Positions 33,600 through 44,964 are shown, counted from the first letter of the stretch. The stretch: 64,000 nucleotides of DNA from Gymnopus androsaceus JB14 (GCA_009733575.1 ML769637.1:1-64000); one strand, 5' to 3'. Notes: generated from the letters alone by a model not told the origin. A program made the numbers and translations.

Positions 33600-34060
33600 A
33601 CAGCTACAGCTGGGAACAGGGAGAGGTTTAAGGAGACCGTAAGGGCAATGACAATGCAGTTTGTTTCGACCGCAAGTGGTACATGAACCAACATAGTTGC
33701 AAACAAATTCGCGGACTTTCGGCCAAGTGTACGATTGTCTAATAGCTTTGAGAGTGCGGTTTTGGCTGAAATGACCGGAAAGTGGATGATCATGAAAGTA
33801 ACGAAGGACTTGAAGATGGAGATTGGAATGATTTGGAACACAGATCCGCTCATCTAAGCGTAGTAATCCATCTGGTTTCAGTTCCCATCAAGGCTTGGAT
33901 GGATCCTTTGCTAGTTTGAGACTGGCGGCGGGTTCGGGATCGAGTGGAAGAGCAAGTCGGATTGCTTGGTGTAAAGCATCAATGTCTAAGACAATTGATG
34001 CACAAAGGGTGGGACCTTCACGTTTTGCTCATTGCTTGTTCTAGGCAAAGAAGTTGCTAG
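33600..34060 (-). pseudogene. Chromovirus pol fragment: RNase H end to integrase zinc finger
   Basis: Minus-strand reading gives NEQNVKVPPFV, SIVLDIDALHQAIRLALPLD, WELKPDGLLRLDERICVPNH, then the H2C2 finger (FHDHPLSGHF ... CTTCGRNK) and GLLKPLPVPS at about 33,605. A TGA near 33,890 replaces a Trp of the usual WWELK. The fragment is the downstream continuation of the Ty3 element at 38.9-43.35 kb, separated from it by the non-coding element 34,090-38,849. The catalytic core that should follow is absent here; a core beginning at VPVRPW lies on the plus strand at 12.8 kb. Confidence 0.75.
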
Positions 34061-34714
34061 TTCAGCTGATACTGTAAAGCATTTTCAAAAAATACTGATA
34101 AGTTATCGTAGGTGTTTTGCAAAGAACTACAATAACTTCTGGAGGTCTGGAAAAAAGCCCGGTCAGCTGCCAGTGTCCGGTGAGGCGCTTAGGGCGCTTA
34201 TTCAGCACCCCCGGCACCCCCGGCACTGTCCCAAAATAATGGAATACCATCAAATAGCATGATATCATGATTGAGGCATTGCTTTTGAAAAAGATGATGA
34301 TAGCAGTGTATCGGGGCAATGCCCGCCCACTGGTATATATAGTGCGCTCACCGGCGCTTATTTCCCTCCCTCCGGCGCTTATTTCACAAAAAAGTCGTCA
34401 GGAAGCCTTATATATTCCTCAAAAAATCATGAAAAATAGTGAAAATATTCAGGGGGCAGAAGGGTGCCCTGCACCAGCTGAAATTTTTTGTCATGTGACT
34501 TGAGACTCAATTTAGCATAAAAAATTGAAATTAGGCCCCATAAATCCCGGAAAAATCCTGGAAAAATCACAAAAAATATGGAAAATATTCAGAGGATGTC
34601 GCAACCGCATGATCCTGTATCTTTGACAAATAAATTCCAATAATAGATAATAATCACAAAAAAAATCAGAAAATACTCATAAAACAGCAGCAGGAGTAGG
34701 GATATACACCATAC

Positions 34715-35170
34715 TATATATGGTTATGGTGGACCATGGCACTGCATGAATATGGTTAGGGTGGCACCAGATAAATATAATTATGGTATCACTGTACATA
34801 TATGGTTACAGTGGCACCATATGAATATGATTAGGGTGGCACCATGATTACAGTGGCACCAAATAAATATGGGTAGGGTGGCACCATATTTACAGTGGCA
34901 CCAGATGAATATGGTTAGGGTGGCACCATGATTAAAGTGGCACCAAAAAAATATGGTTAGAGTGGCACCATATCAATATGGGTAGGGTGGCACTATATCT
35001 ACAGCTGCACTGTAGAAATATTGTTACAGTGGCCCCATATGAATATGGTTAGAGTGGCACCTTATTTACAGCGGCACCATATGAATATAGTTAGGGTGGC
35101 ACCATATTTGCAGTGGTGCATATGAATATGGTTACAGTGACACTGGATAAATATGGTTTTGGTGCCACTG
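34715..35170. repeat. Minisatellite: GGCACCATATGAATATGGTTAGGGT type
   Basis: Imperfect units of roughly 30 bases combining atatggttagggtggcacca and acagtggcaccaga are repeated about fourteen times. Looser copies recur to about 35,480 and around 36,070-36,160. No coding potential. Confidence 0.75.
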
Positions 35171-36659
35171 TATGCATTCCTAATACAGTTACTGTACTTC
35201 TATGTACAGAGGCAATGGTCATGGTCACAGAGGCCTTGTTGCATTGCACCATGATGTCATGGTCAAATTTAGCCCCGTCACCTAACTTTCAACCATGACA
35301 CCTAAATAAATCAAAATAAATCAAAATAAATAAATTTCATTGCATATGTCACAGCCACAACTGGGTTCATTGCCTAAGTTCAGACCGTGACGTGCATGTG
35401 ACTGTTGCCTCTGTACATAGAAGTACAGTATGGTACTGCCATATTAATATGGTTATGGGCTAGCAACATGAATCTGGTTACAGTATCATTACTGCTTTTG
35501 ACCAATCCTTCAATCATGTATTACCTGTCAAAAATCAACAAGCAGAGTAAATTTATTCTCGAGGTTTTGGCATATTTTTTGTTATATTCTAATGTGTATT
35601 TTTCCGAACTCTATGAATAGTTGGTTGCAACAGTACAAGAGTACCCAGTCATATGATACTATATATATACTTATACTGAGTTATGAGTACTACAGTAATG
35701 TAGCCATACCATTCTAGTTGTAGCAGCACCATACCATAGAAGTAGGGCTGCTATTAACACAAGTCATATCATGCTTCTGTACCAGTATATCACACTACCT
35801 TCAAAGCTGTCCATGTACTTGTATAAACCCAAGTCACCCAAACTACATCATGAGTAACCTCTCTAAGCAAATAGTACTTTGGTATACTCACATTGGTATT
35901 GTAGTACTAGTACTGTAATTGTCATAGTTCAGACATGTAGCCATATTCTATGTTACTGTTAGTGCATATACTGGTTAGTCTTGTCTGTGGTACTGAGCTA
36001 TACTCTACTAATAGTCTAATACTATACATGAACCACATTTACATGGCCATTTGAGGATAACCACACTTATATGGTTAGGGTAATATGGAAGTACCCTAAC
36101 CATATTTATGCAGCAGTACCATAACAATATTGATACAGTAGTATATGAATATGGTCATGATGGTACTATCACTATAACATATCATCATGACTAGGTACTC
36201 TTGTACTATTACAACCAACTATCCATGGATTTTTGGGGAAAAAAAACACATAAGAATATTACAAAAAATAATGTACCGTTTCAAGCACTTTGGTTGTATG
36301 ACCTGTGACCAGCTGAACAAATTTAGATTTGGTTGAGGATCAGTGGGACCTGTGACAGAATGAAAATTTTACAAAAATATTCTACACATTGGGGTTAGGT
36401 GCATGGAGGGCACACATGAAAGAAATTTGTCACTCACTGCTATGATACGGGACAACCATGACATTTCATTTTGTTGGGGCCCCTGTGACCTGTGACCAAC
36501 CAAGTGATCAAACCTCGAGAAATTTAAATTCACTTTACTTGTGGATTTTTGAGAGGTAAGACATAATTGAAATTGAACAGTTGGATGAAAGCAGTGATGA
36601 TACTGTAACCATATTCATGTGGCTGGCCTATAAAAATATTTATAGGGCAGTACCATAAC

Positions 36660-36860
36660 ATCAGAAAAAACTGTTTTGGGCCCAGGAGGATCTAAGGTCA
36701 CCTAGTCCTCTTAGGCAACCTGAGGCATCCTAGTTGGCCCAGGAAAAAGGGTAAAACTTTGGACACCTCAGGTATCCTAGTCATCCTAGGTGTCCTGGGA
36801 TATCCTGGGATGTCCTGGAGCATCCTGGGGCATCCTAAGGCATCCTAGCATCACTGTGCT
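36660..36860. repeat. CCTAGG/CCTGGG array
   Basis: Short words such as catcctagt, gtcctgggat and catcctgggg are repeated, resembling the array at 60-390. It sits inside the non-coding element. Confidence 0.6.
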
Positions 36861-36905
36861 ACTAACTCAGAGTTAGTAGTTACTATTAGTAGTAAACTAT
36901 TAATT

Positions 36906-37371
36906 AGGTATACTGCTGTAGTAGCTCCGAGATTAGTACTAGTATAACAGTACTTATAACTCATTACTACTATCACTGAGTTAGTTATGACTCTGAATAA
37001 GTAATGTGTCATAACTTGGTGGCATAGCAGTACCCAGGCTATAAATACTAATATAATCAGTGAGTACTATCATAGTTGTAGTGCCAAGAAGTAGTAGCTT
37101 GGAGTTACTAATGCTTACTTACTTTACTAGTAGTAACTAGGTATACTGCTGTAGTAGCTCCGAGCTTAGTACTAGTATAACAGTACTTATAACTCATTAC
37201 TACTACCACTGAGTTAGTTATGACTCTGAATAAGTAATGTGTCATAACTTGGTGACATAGTGGTACCCAGGCTATGAATACTGATATAACTCAGTTATGA
37301 GTACTACCATAATTGTAGTGCCAAGAAGTAGTAGCTTGGAGCTACTAATGCTTACTTACTTTACCAGTAGT
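36906..37371. repeat. Tandem duplication, 233-bp unit
   Basis: AGGTATACTGCTGTAGTAGC occurs at 36,906 and again at 37,139, and the following 230 bases match closely (TAACTCATTACTACTA, GTGCCAAGAAGTAGTAGC) in both copies. Both copies are rich in CTCGGAGTTAC-like words. Confidence 0.7.
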
Positions 37372-37979
37372 AACTAATATTGTTAGTCCTAGTAACTCCG
37401 AGTTACCTGTACAAATTACTAGTAAGTAAACTAGTAACTCCAAGTTATTAGTGTCAGTTACTAGTACTATTGAGTTACTAGCTCGGAGTACTCTAGAGAT
37501 GAGTAATGTTTGTGAATAGTCATGAAATATCCACATTCGAGATTTGTATAGTGAATTTCCATTTGTGTGAATCATCATCTGAATGCCAACCTCCAGCAGA
37601 GCTGCTTGCCATAACCGTAAACTGTCACCATATACATCATGCTTGTACAGTTATAGGTACAACTGTATGATTTACTGTGAACCATAAAACAGTGTGCAGC
37701 AGGCAAAGTAAAAGAAAACTAAATGTGAAGGCAATGTTTGAGATACCCTATTTTACCCCAGAAGTAGCACCAACATTGGAAGATCTCAATATTCAGTGGG
37801 CCACATGTTGTATGGTTCTTTACATATGCTTAACTGCCCTCTCCTTAGTACATCATATTAGCTATATCCAGTTCTTTTTTACTAAAGTATTCATGAATGT
37901 ATCCACATTTGTGAATGAGAAACTTAAAAAATGATCATCCAAATGCAAATCTATAATCTGACAATCAAACTTCACCCAG

Positions 37980-38520
37980 GATATACTGTGGGACTTCAGG
38001 TATGTGCCCCCAATATAGCATGATCAAAATCTTTTACAGCAGATCCTGTACCATGTTTGAATTAAGCACTGGTGTGCATCAATGTACCCCTGAATATTTT
38101 CAATATTTATCATGATTTATCAAGCCCAGTAACCTATGTTTTTGTTTTTTTCACAGGAAAATAAGTGCCAGATGCCAGGTATGTGCCCCTCAATATAGTG
38201 TGATCAAGATGTTTTGCAAAAGATCCTGTACCATATTTAAATTAAGCAATGGTGTGCATCAATGCACCCCTGAATATTTTCAAGGTTTTTCATGATTTTT
38301 TCATGATTTATCAAGCCCAGTAACCTATTTTTTTTTTGGTTTTTTTTTATGGGAAAGTAGGTGACAGCGGCCGGGTACATGCCCCCCAGTATAGTGTGAT
38401 CAAAATATTTTGCAAAAGATCCTGTACCATATGCAAATTGAGTGCCAGTATGCATCAATGCATCCCTGAATATTTTCGACATTTTTTATGATTTTTTGAG
38501 TATTTATACAGCCCAATGAC
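37980..38520. repeat. Three tandem units of about 180 bp
   Basis: The block containing GTGCATCAATG, CCCTGAATATTTTC, CAGCCCAGTAACC-like words and a GGATCTTTTGCAAAA/GATCCTGTACCAT word occurs three times, with CCCTGAATATTTTC at about 38,088, 38,268 and 38,465. One arm of the inverted repeat at 34.4 kb matches the outermost unit. Confidence 0.65.
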
Positions 38521-38851
38521 CGACTTTTTTCGGGAAATAAGCGCCCATAAGCGCCTAATGATATGGTTGCCGGTGGGCGGGCATGCGCACGGATCCCGCC
38601 ACTTTTGAAAGCAGTATTAATTATGCCAAATATTTAGCAAAACAAGGAAATAAGCGCCCTAGGAAGGGAGAAAACAGAGGCAGCCAGCTTGCTGCTTTGC
38701 CGATCAAATGGCAGTATCATCCGAGGCTGATCCACCCCCTATCAGGATATTTGGCAAATAGTCTCCTGGGGCAAATTTTTTTTTTTCCTTAATTTTATTG
38801 GGTCAAATTGCAAAACGTTCCCTGACACTTATCAGGATATTTAGCTTAAGA

Positions 38852-39895
38852 CTAGCAGCATCTAGTGATTACCATGTTGAACTGTTGAAGGTATTCCAAC
38901 CATCGAACTTGTCTCCTTGTAAAAATTTTTGTTGTTGAGAAGTATTCGAGATTCTTGTGGTTGGTAACGACATCGATCGGATCGCTGGAACCTTCAAGGT
39001 AGTGTTGCCAAGCTTTGAAAACTTCAAAGATTGCTAAAAGCTCCTTGTCATGGGTATTGTAGTTGAGTTCTGCAGCTTGGAATGTGTGGGAGAGAAAAGT
39101 GATTGGATGGACTTTGCCGTCGGCGAGGATGATCAAAAGAATTGCTGCAAGAACATAATCGGAGGCATTGGTTTCAACAATGAGTGGATGATCGGGCTCC
39201 CAGTGAGCTAAGATCAGGGCATGGGTGAAAGCCCATTTAAGCTTTTCAAAAGCTTCTTGACATTCAATTGACCAGACCTAATTGACACTCTTTCGAGTGA
39301 GGCGGGTCAATGGAACAACAATGTCGGAATAATTATAAATAAAACGGCGATAGAAATTGGCAAAGCCAAGAAATGACTGAACATCTTTAACCTTTCTAGG
39401 TGTTGGCCAGTTGACGATTGCTTGTACTTTGTTGGCGGCCATGATAAGCCCGGCTGGTGACACAATGTAACCCAGATATTCAACCGTGTCAACGCTCCAT
39501 TTGCATTTGCTGGTGTTAGCAAATAAACAATGTTTGCGGAGTTGGCAGAGTACTTCGTGGACATGATCCCGATGACTTTCCTCATTGTTGGAACAGATGA
39601 GGATGTCGTTGAGGTACACAATGACGTTGACATCTATCATGTTGGCAAGAACATCATTGATAAATTGCTGCCAAGCGGCGGGAGCATTAGTGAGCCCGAA
39701 AGGCATAACATTCCATTTGTAGGAACCCCAACGGGTATGAAAGGTAGTTTTCCATTCGTCTCCCTTGTTAATGCGCACAAGGTGATAAGCGTGTTTGAGG
39801 TCAATTTTGGTGTAGATGCACGCTTTTTTGGGCGCATCAAGGAGATCTGATATGAGTGGTAGCGGATAGCAATCTTTCTTCGTGATTTTGTTCAA
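38852..39895 (-). pseudogene. Ty3/chromovirus reverse transcriptase and RNase H, inactive
   Basis: The RT frame 39,895-39,278 reads KITKKDCYPLPLISDLLDAP, TKIDLKHAYHLVRI, WNVMPFGLTNAPA and VIVYLNDILICS; the catalytic YLDD is changed to YLND (39,605-39,616) by AAC for GAC, a CG-to-CA change in ctcGac. RT motifs also extend upstream to about 40,150 (FIAPSNSPHGAPIFIAPKKD). RNase H follows after a stop (ILADGKVHPITFLSHTF, YNTHDKELLAIFEVFKAW, VVTNHKNLEYF) and breaks off at EYLQQFNMVI where the non-coding element begins. In an intact element the enzyme copies the RNA into DNA in virus-like particles. Confidence 0.9.
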
Positions 39896-40349
39896 ACCTC
39901 TGAAATCAATGCAAAGTCAAAGCTTTCCATCTTTCTTCGGTGCAATGAAAATGGGAGCGCCATGCGGCGAGTTTGATGGTGCAATAAAACCAGTTTTGAG
40001 ATGTGTATCCAGGAATTCGCGAAGGGCTTCCTGTTCTCTCGGCAACAGCGGAATGATGTGGCTGAGTGGAGGTTTAGCACCTTCTTCCAATTCAATTTTG
40101 AGGTTGTATGGTCAGTGTTCAGCAAGGACATCGGCTTCAATTTCATCAAAGACGTCTAGAAAATCATGATATTCTTTAGGAACACAAAGGTCTTCTTTCT
40201 GCAGCTGATCTGTGGTTGCTGCGTGTGCAACTGTTTTCGAATGGATAGCCCACAGAAGGAATGGTTCTTCCCCAGAATCTGTACAGATCCGGTGGAATGC
40301 TGCAGTGCTGACGAAAGTGATGTCGATGTCATCAGACTCGAGTTTCGAA

Positions 40350-40880
40350 GCTCATTGGTGAATCACCGATGGGTAGGAATAGATTGGTTTATAAGGGAAC
40401 TTCTCGGACAAAGGCTGAGGGATAGTTCGAGAGTGATTTCTGCAAGGCAATCCTGTAACAGGGTTGACTTTTGGAATAGGTGATTTTCCTGAAGGGAAAG
40501 AATCTGTTTCAGATTGATTGAAATGATTGATTGAATTCGTCGGCAAGACTTCGACTTTAGAGGGTTTTTGGAATGTAATGTTTCTGGATTCCCAGTCAAT
40601 CAACGGATTGTAGCAGGTCAAGAAACTATAACCTAGAATGGCTTTGTAGGTTGAGTCTAATGATGTGACAAAGAAGGTGAGCGAAATAAGCTTGCCGGAA
40701 GGAAACCAAACATCTAAGTTCGCAATTTGCGATATCGGTGTCGGCAAAAGTGAACCATTGAAAAGTCGTAAATTGATTGGTGGAATTGGAGAGGTAGGAA
40801 TATCAGTTTGCGCAACATATCAGAAATCAATGAAACAGTCTGTAGAACCAGAGTCAACAAGTGTTGAAAATTTGAGAAGA
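40350..40880 (-). pseudogene. Ty3 aspartic protease region
   Basis: Minus-strand reading at about 40,865-40,835 gives VDSGSTDCFID followed by a stop (TGA), then the frame 40,747-40,352 continues (ISQIANLDVWFPSGKLISLT, YKAILGYSFLTCYNPLIDWE), the usual retropepsin fold with DSG at the active site and the ILGxxFL flap-side motif. It lies between gag and RT as expected. Confidence 0.75.
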
Positions 40881-41046
40881 GAGGAAGTATTTTCCGATTC
40901 ATTGAGAATCGGAATTTCTGTAACTAATGGTATAGTAAGAGATTGTTCGTAAGTAGAAAGAGCGGATGTGTTCAGGAATAATTCCCCAGAGGTACGAACC
41001 TGGTCAATGCAACTCCCATTTTGTACCAGGGTACAGGAGTTGCGGA

Positions 41047-42816
41047 CTATTTTTCTGATGTCAGCATGACAATGGAAGGTTGTGCCTCCTGTATTTGAGC
41101 GGAACGCCCGCTTGAGTTGTTCAACTTGTTCCGCTTGTTACAATCCTCGACTTTGTGTTTTCCGCCACAGAAAGTACAAAGATTATTCTTCTTGCGGCAC
41201 TCCATCTCAGCTGGCTTTAGCTTGCCATCTGGTCCCAGAACATTCACATAAGGCTTCGGAGTCAAAGCGGAAGAAGTGGAAGACGAACCAGTAGGTTTCC
41301 AAGGTTGTTTTCCGGCTGGTTTCTGCTGACCAGAAAAGGAAACCAATGCATTGAAAGTCTTGTTTGCGTTAGAAGAAGAAGATTGTGATTGTACATTTTG
41401 AGAGGAAGAGTTCGATGAACCCTTTTTCATTGGGGAAGAAGTTTTACCGCTAGTACTACCCCCGGAAGTCCTTGCAACCTCTCTTTTCTTTTCTTCTTCT
41501 CGCTTCCAATATTGATTGTTGATTCAAAGAACCTCGTATTGGAAATCAGCGAGAGTATGCGGTTTGGGAATCCGCGCTAACTCATCCTTCAATTGATTAG
41601 CAAGACCGCGCTGATATGCCCATCAAAGGGCGGATTTGTCCCATGCCATGGAAGCGGCAAGAGTATTAAAACGGATATTGTACTTTCGTACATTCTTGTT
41701 TTCCTTCATTTGAAGGTTTCCGAGCTTATCTTCGGCATCATCCTGAGTGTCGTATAGACCAAAATTATTCTGCAACTCTTGTATGAGTGGGGAATACAAA
41801 GAAGTCCAGGTGGGAATAGCGGAAAGGTCGGGATCAAGAATCTTGGGTTCAAACCATTCTTCTGCCACGCGGCCGAGATATGATAGGGTGTAGTTAATCT
41901 TCCGTGCCTCCATAAAATACATTGGTCGGTTGATAAAAACCAAAGATAAAGAAACGAGGAACCCTTTGAGCTTCCGAGGTTCAGAGCCATTGAATACATC
42001 AGGTTCCTTTACTTTTTAGTTTGAGTCCAAAGAATCACTGGAAGGTATGTTCATCCTCGAAAGTACACCACCCAGTGTGTCAATTGATCCTCGGAAGGAA
42101 TTCATGAGATTGAAGAATTGACGAGTATTATTTTCATCATCATTGGGATCATTTGTGGGCCTTTGAGGAGGTCCACCGCCTCCCCCACCACCACCACCAC
42201 CTTGTGGGTCCTCTGGATCGCCTCCTGGTGGTGGATCTGTAGAAGGTTGTGGATGGCAGTCAGCATCTTCTTTGTCGTCATGTCGGGAAGACTCCCTTTA
42301 ATTGTCCCTTCTTTCTGAGGTTCGAGAACCCTGCTCATCATGAACGGAGTGTTGTGCTTCAGGTTTGGCTCCCATTGTTTTGACAATGGGTAATGTCTGG
42401 GAACGCTCAGAATCCCTTGGTGGAGTAACAGCGAGGTGTCTTAGATGACCAGCCACCGCGGACAGTGGGGTTGGCGGAGTAGGGACCGCTTGCAGTTCAT
42501 CTAGAGTAATGATTCAACCGCATGTTGGAGTGCGAATCCATACTGGAACACTGTTGACATCAACTGCTTGGGTTAACTCATAATCGGTTTGCCCTAGCTG
42601 ACCCTGAATGGGGTCTGTCGTTACTACGGTTGGTGTGATTGCTGCAGGACTGAAACCACTACCACGTCGGCGAGTATTGCCGATTGCTGAGATTGACTCC
42701 TGATAGGGTTGAAGAGATTGAGCGTTGGCAATGAAAGGATTAGAAGTAGTTGGGGAGTTAGGAGGAATGATAGGCAGATTGACCGTTGGTTGGCCTCTCC
42801 TAGGACATTGATGCAT
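41047..42816 (-). pseudogene. Ty3 gag polyprotein, several stops
   Basis: ATG 42,816 (MHQCPRRGQPTVNLPIIPPN). The frame, interrupted by stops near 42,512, 42,295, 42,018 and 41,623, passes a poly-Gly/Pro segment, a retrotransposon gag domain (VFNGSEPRKLKGFLVSLS, YFMEARKINYTLSYL, AEEWFEPKIL) and ends with a zinc knuckle CTFCGGKHKVEDC (C-x2-C-x3-H-x4-C). It would form the capsid. Its order before protease and RT supports a single element running from the LTR at 43,350 leftwards. Confidence 0.85.
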
Positions 42817-42858
42817 CTAGAACAAGTACAATGTTAACAAGTATTAGTTTAAATATAC

Positions 42859-43350
42859 TGTTAGGAGCGTACTACAATCAAGCAGTGGAAAAGGTTTGCT
42901 GACGGATTGTCGGAGATTGATAGCAACTGCCGCTCAAGGTGATGGACTGATGGTAAAGTTATTAACAACACCCTCGCTATGTTGCGTAGTCCGATGAAGA
43001 GAGTAATTGTTGTCGGCGGAAGGCCAACGAATGATAGAGACAATGACAAAGGTAATCTCCGGAGAAGTAGTTATCCAAGTGGATGATTTAAACTGAAGAC
43101 TACTAAACAGAATACTCTAGCTTATATACTTGAAGAGCATTGGGCCGAGGTAAGTAAGTATTCAGTAGAAGTATAATAAGTATTGACAGTTAATTCAGTA
43201 GAAGAACAATAAGTAATATAAAAGATAAACAATAAGAATGAATAGGAACTTGCGAAGATTATCCAATGTTTGCTAGCAGTGATTGCTCGGCGGAGCCGAC
43301 CGACCGTGGTAATGTTGGTTGTAAGTATCGGAGGTCGCATGGATATAACA
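42859..43350 (-). repeat. 5' LTR of the Ty3/chromovirus element
   Basis: Plus-strand ends are TGTTAGGAGC (42,859) and GGATATAACA (43,350), an inverted pair usual for LTRs. A 210-bp fragment of the same LTR lies at 403-612. On the minus strand the sequence just inside the LTR shows no obvious tRNA 3'-end primer site. The 3' LTR of this copy is not in place. Confidence 0.7.
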
Positions 43351-43368
43351 GTCCCCATCTGTCCAGAA

Positions 43369-43493
43369 CTGGACAGTTCTATGACTGCTATGGATTGTAT
43401 TGGAGCTTCTGTACAGTGCTGTAGAGCAACTCATAGCAACTCATAGCAATCCATAGCAATCCATAGTTCACCCAGGTTTTGCTGATGAACAGT
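43369..43493. repeat. MITE fragment with CATCAGCAAAACCTGGGTG end
   Basis: Direct words ccatagcaa/ctcatagcaa precede cacccaggttttgctgatg at 43,475-43,493. The same inverted-repeat end is found at 51,836, 52,136, 58,654 and 59,329. The left end is not recognisable here. Confidence 0.5.
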
Positions 43494-43539
43494 TGGCACA
43501 CCTTTAGTACCAAAGTACTACCAAACTTTCGAATCAGTG

Positions 43540-43807
43540 ATGATCAATGAGTTGCATATTCTCAGCAATGCCACTGCTGTCAACAGCACTACATCATCTG
43601 GCACTCCTGCTCCTTCCACCCAAAACCATATGCTTGATGATCTCTCTCTTGACTCTGGAGTCGAAGCGCAATTGGCTGACACTTGTCCAGCGTTTGTGGC
43701 TCCAAAATCAGATTTGCGAAAGACGCTTCATCCAAAAGTTACTTCTAAGTATAGATATTCCTTGTGCTTTCCTCCCTCTTCATGTCACGCTTGCTCTCAG
43801 TGATTGA
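43540..43807 (+). CDS. Short ORF, unknown, low support
   Basis: ATG 43,540 starts MINELHILSNATAVNSTTSS and remains open for about 85 codons (LDDLSLDSGVEAQLADTCPA). A possible donor gtatagat lies at about 43,749. No domain, no neighbour to support it. It may be the 5' exon of a gene lost by rearrangement. Nothing recognisable follows up to 44,400. Confidence 0.25.
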
Positions 43808-44409
43808 TTATATCAATTAAATGTTTCTTCTTTTTGGGAGTTGTACTCCAAACGGTAATGTAAATCTATTCTTATCCTACATTTTTGACCCTGACTCTCT
43901 GGATTCTCTATGGTCTGTTGCATTCCCCTGAGTCCCTTCCGTTCATTTGGATGTATATGCGTACTAGGTAAACAGGCAATTTACTATGTAGATAGATAGC
44001 TGCAGTGCTACTATGTATGGATAATTTATCTCACACTGATGGAACTATGCTATTGATGCATTCTAGGCTAATGCCCGGTCGGCGGTAAGCATGTTCCACC
44101 CTTTCAGCATGACTTTTTTTGCAATCTTTGGCAACTAGCAACTAGGTTAGTGCTCACATACTTCATTAAAGGCCTTACCAAAAAGCCTCAAGAAGCACCA
44201 GCACCCCCAAATGACAAACGTGACAAACTTTACGGCATCATATCAAGCAACAAGTTGGACTAGTGGAAATATTAGGGGTACATATTGGTCATAAGAAATA
44301 GGGCCACATAAGGGCATTCGAAATCTATTCAACCTTCCTTCTTAAGGTTAGGTACATCGCTTGACATGACATAAGGGTTTGATTAGGGTCCTTCGAATTA
44401 AATTAATTG

Positions 44410-44737
44410 AATTTAATTTATTGAAAATAAATTGTGCTTCGCCACTTAATCAACGCTCAATTGACTCGTTAAACCAGCCTCTTAAGGTTTCTCGTTTGCT
44501 TTTCGTTTGCTTTTCGTTTGCTTCTCGTTGTGAATAGAGTAAAGTACACATGTGCCCTCTGCTAATATTAATTTAATTTATTGAAAATAAATTGTATCCT
44601 TCGCCACTTAATCAACGCTCAATTGACTCGTTGAACCAGCCTCTTAAGGCTTCTCGTTTGCTTTTCGTTTGCTTCTCGTTTGCTTCTCGTTGTGAATAGA
44701 GTAAAGTACACATGTGCCCTCTGCTAATATTAATTTT
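44410..44737. repeat. Two direct repeats of about 160 bp upstream of the PSD-family gene
   Basis: ATTTAATTTATTGAAAATAA begins both copies (44,411 and about 44,571), and both contain CGCCACTTAATCAACGCTCA, several CTCGTTTGCTTTTCGTTTGC words and the end CCTCTGCTAATATTAATTT. They differ by a few bases only, so the duplication is recent. Confidence 0.8.
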
Positions 44738-44827
44738 GGGGTCTTCCTCCTATCATGTGGAGTTGTGGGGAGCTATGAGGAGTTAGTACACAATTAGTTC
44801 ATTTTCGGGTCATAAAAATTCTTCAAC

Positions 44828-44836
44828 TTCTTATAT
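44828..44836 (+). promoter_or_regulatory. Possible TATA element of the PSD-family gene
   Basis: TTATATACG lies about 130 bases before the ATG at 44,965, with a pyrimidine-containing leader in between. Confidence 0.35.
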
Positions 44837-44964
44837 ACGCAGGAGTGTTTAGCGAAAGTCTAACCTATCACTACTCGTTCAACGCCGCCTATTCCTACCT
44901 TTCGAAACTCTTTCTACTTCAACGCATATAAGTTCTTATCCCACCGATCATTTTGTAAAAGACG

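Larger units (their letters stand above)
34090..38849. mobile_element. Non-coding element with long terminal inverted repeats, inserted in a Ty3 pol gene
   Basis: The left end (CTGATAAGTTATCG...GTTTTGCAA, about 34,096) and the right end read in reverse (CCTGATAAGTGTCAGGGAACG...GTTTTGCAA) match, and longer blocks match as inverted repeats: 34,300-34,620 against 38,080-38,600 (GCCCGCCCAC, GCGCTTATTTC, AAAAAAGTCG, TCAAAAAATCAT, GAAAATATTCAGG). The interior is tandem and low-complexity DNA without an ORF above 110 codons that looks like protein. It interrupts the Ty3 element between the RNase H domain and the integrase finger. Another end fragment is at 1,213-1,720. Class unknown; a foldback-type non-autonomous DNA element is my best guess. 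Confidence 0.55.
38868..43350 (-). mobile_element. Ty3/chromovirus element, 5' half
   Basis: LTR, gag, protease, RT and RNase H occur in order on the minus strand. The element continues beyond the inserted non-coding element at 33,600-34,060 and lacks its integrase core and 3' LTR at this site. Every coding domain has stops. Confidence 0.85.

Noticed and set aside
34715..35170. A CRISPR-like array
   Set aside because: The units are imperfect and contiguous, without unique spacers, and the genome is fungal; it is a minisatellite.
37345..37934. Short frames of 77-85 codons in the non-coding element
   Set aside because: They are composed of tandem-repeat sequence or lack any protein-like pattern, and neither strand has splice signals that extend them.
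38580..38850. A Helitron end
   Set aside because: The CTAG words and small hairpin at 38,850 suggested it, but there is no Rep/helicase gene, no CTRR end at an A/T target, and the unit has inverted arms.
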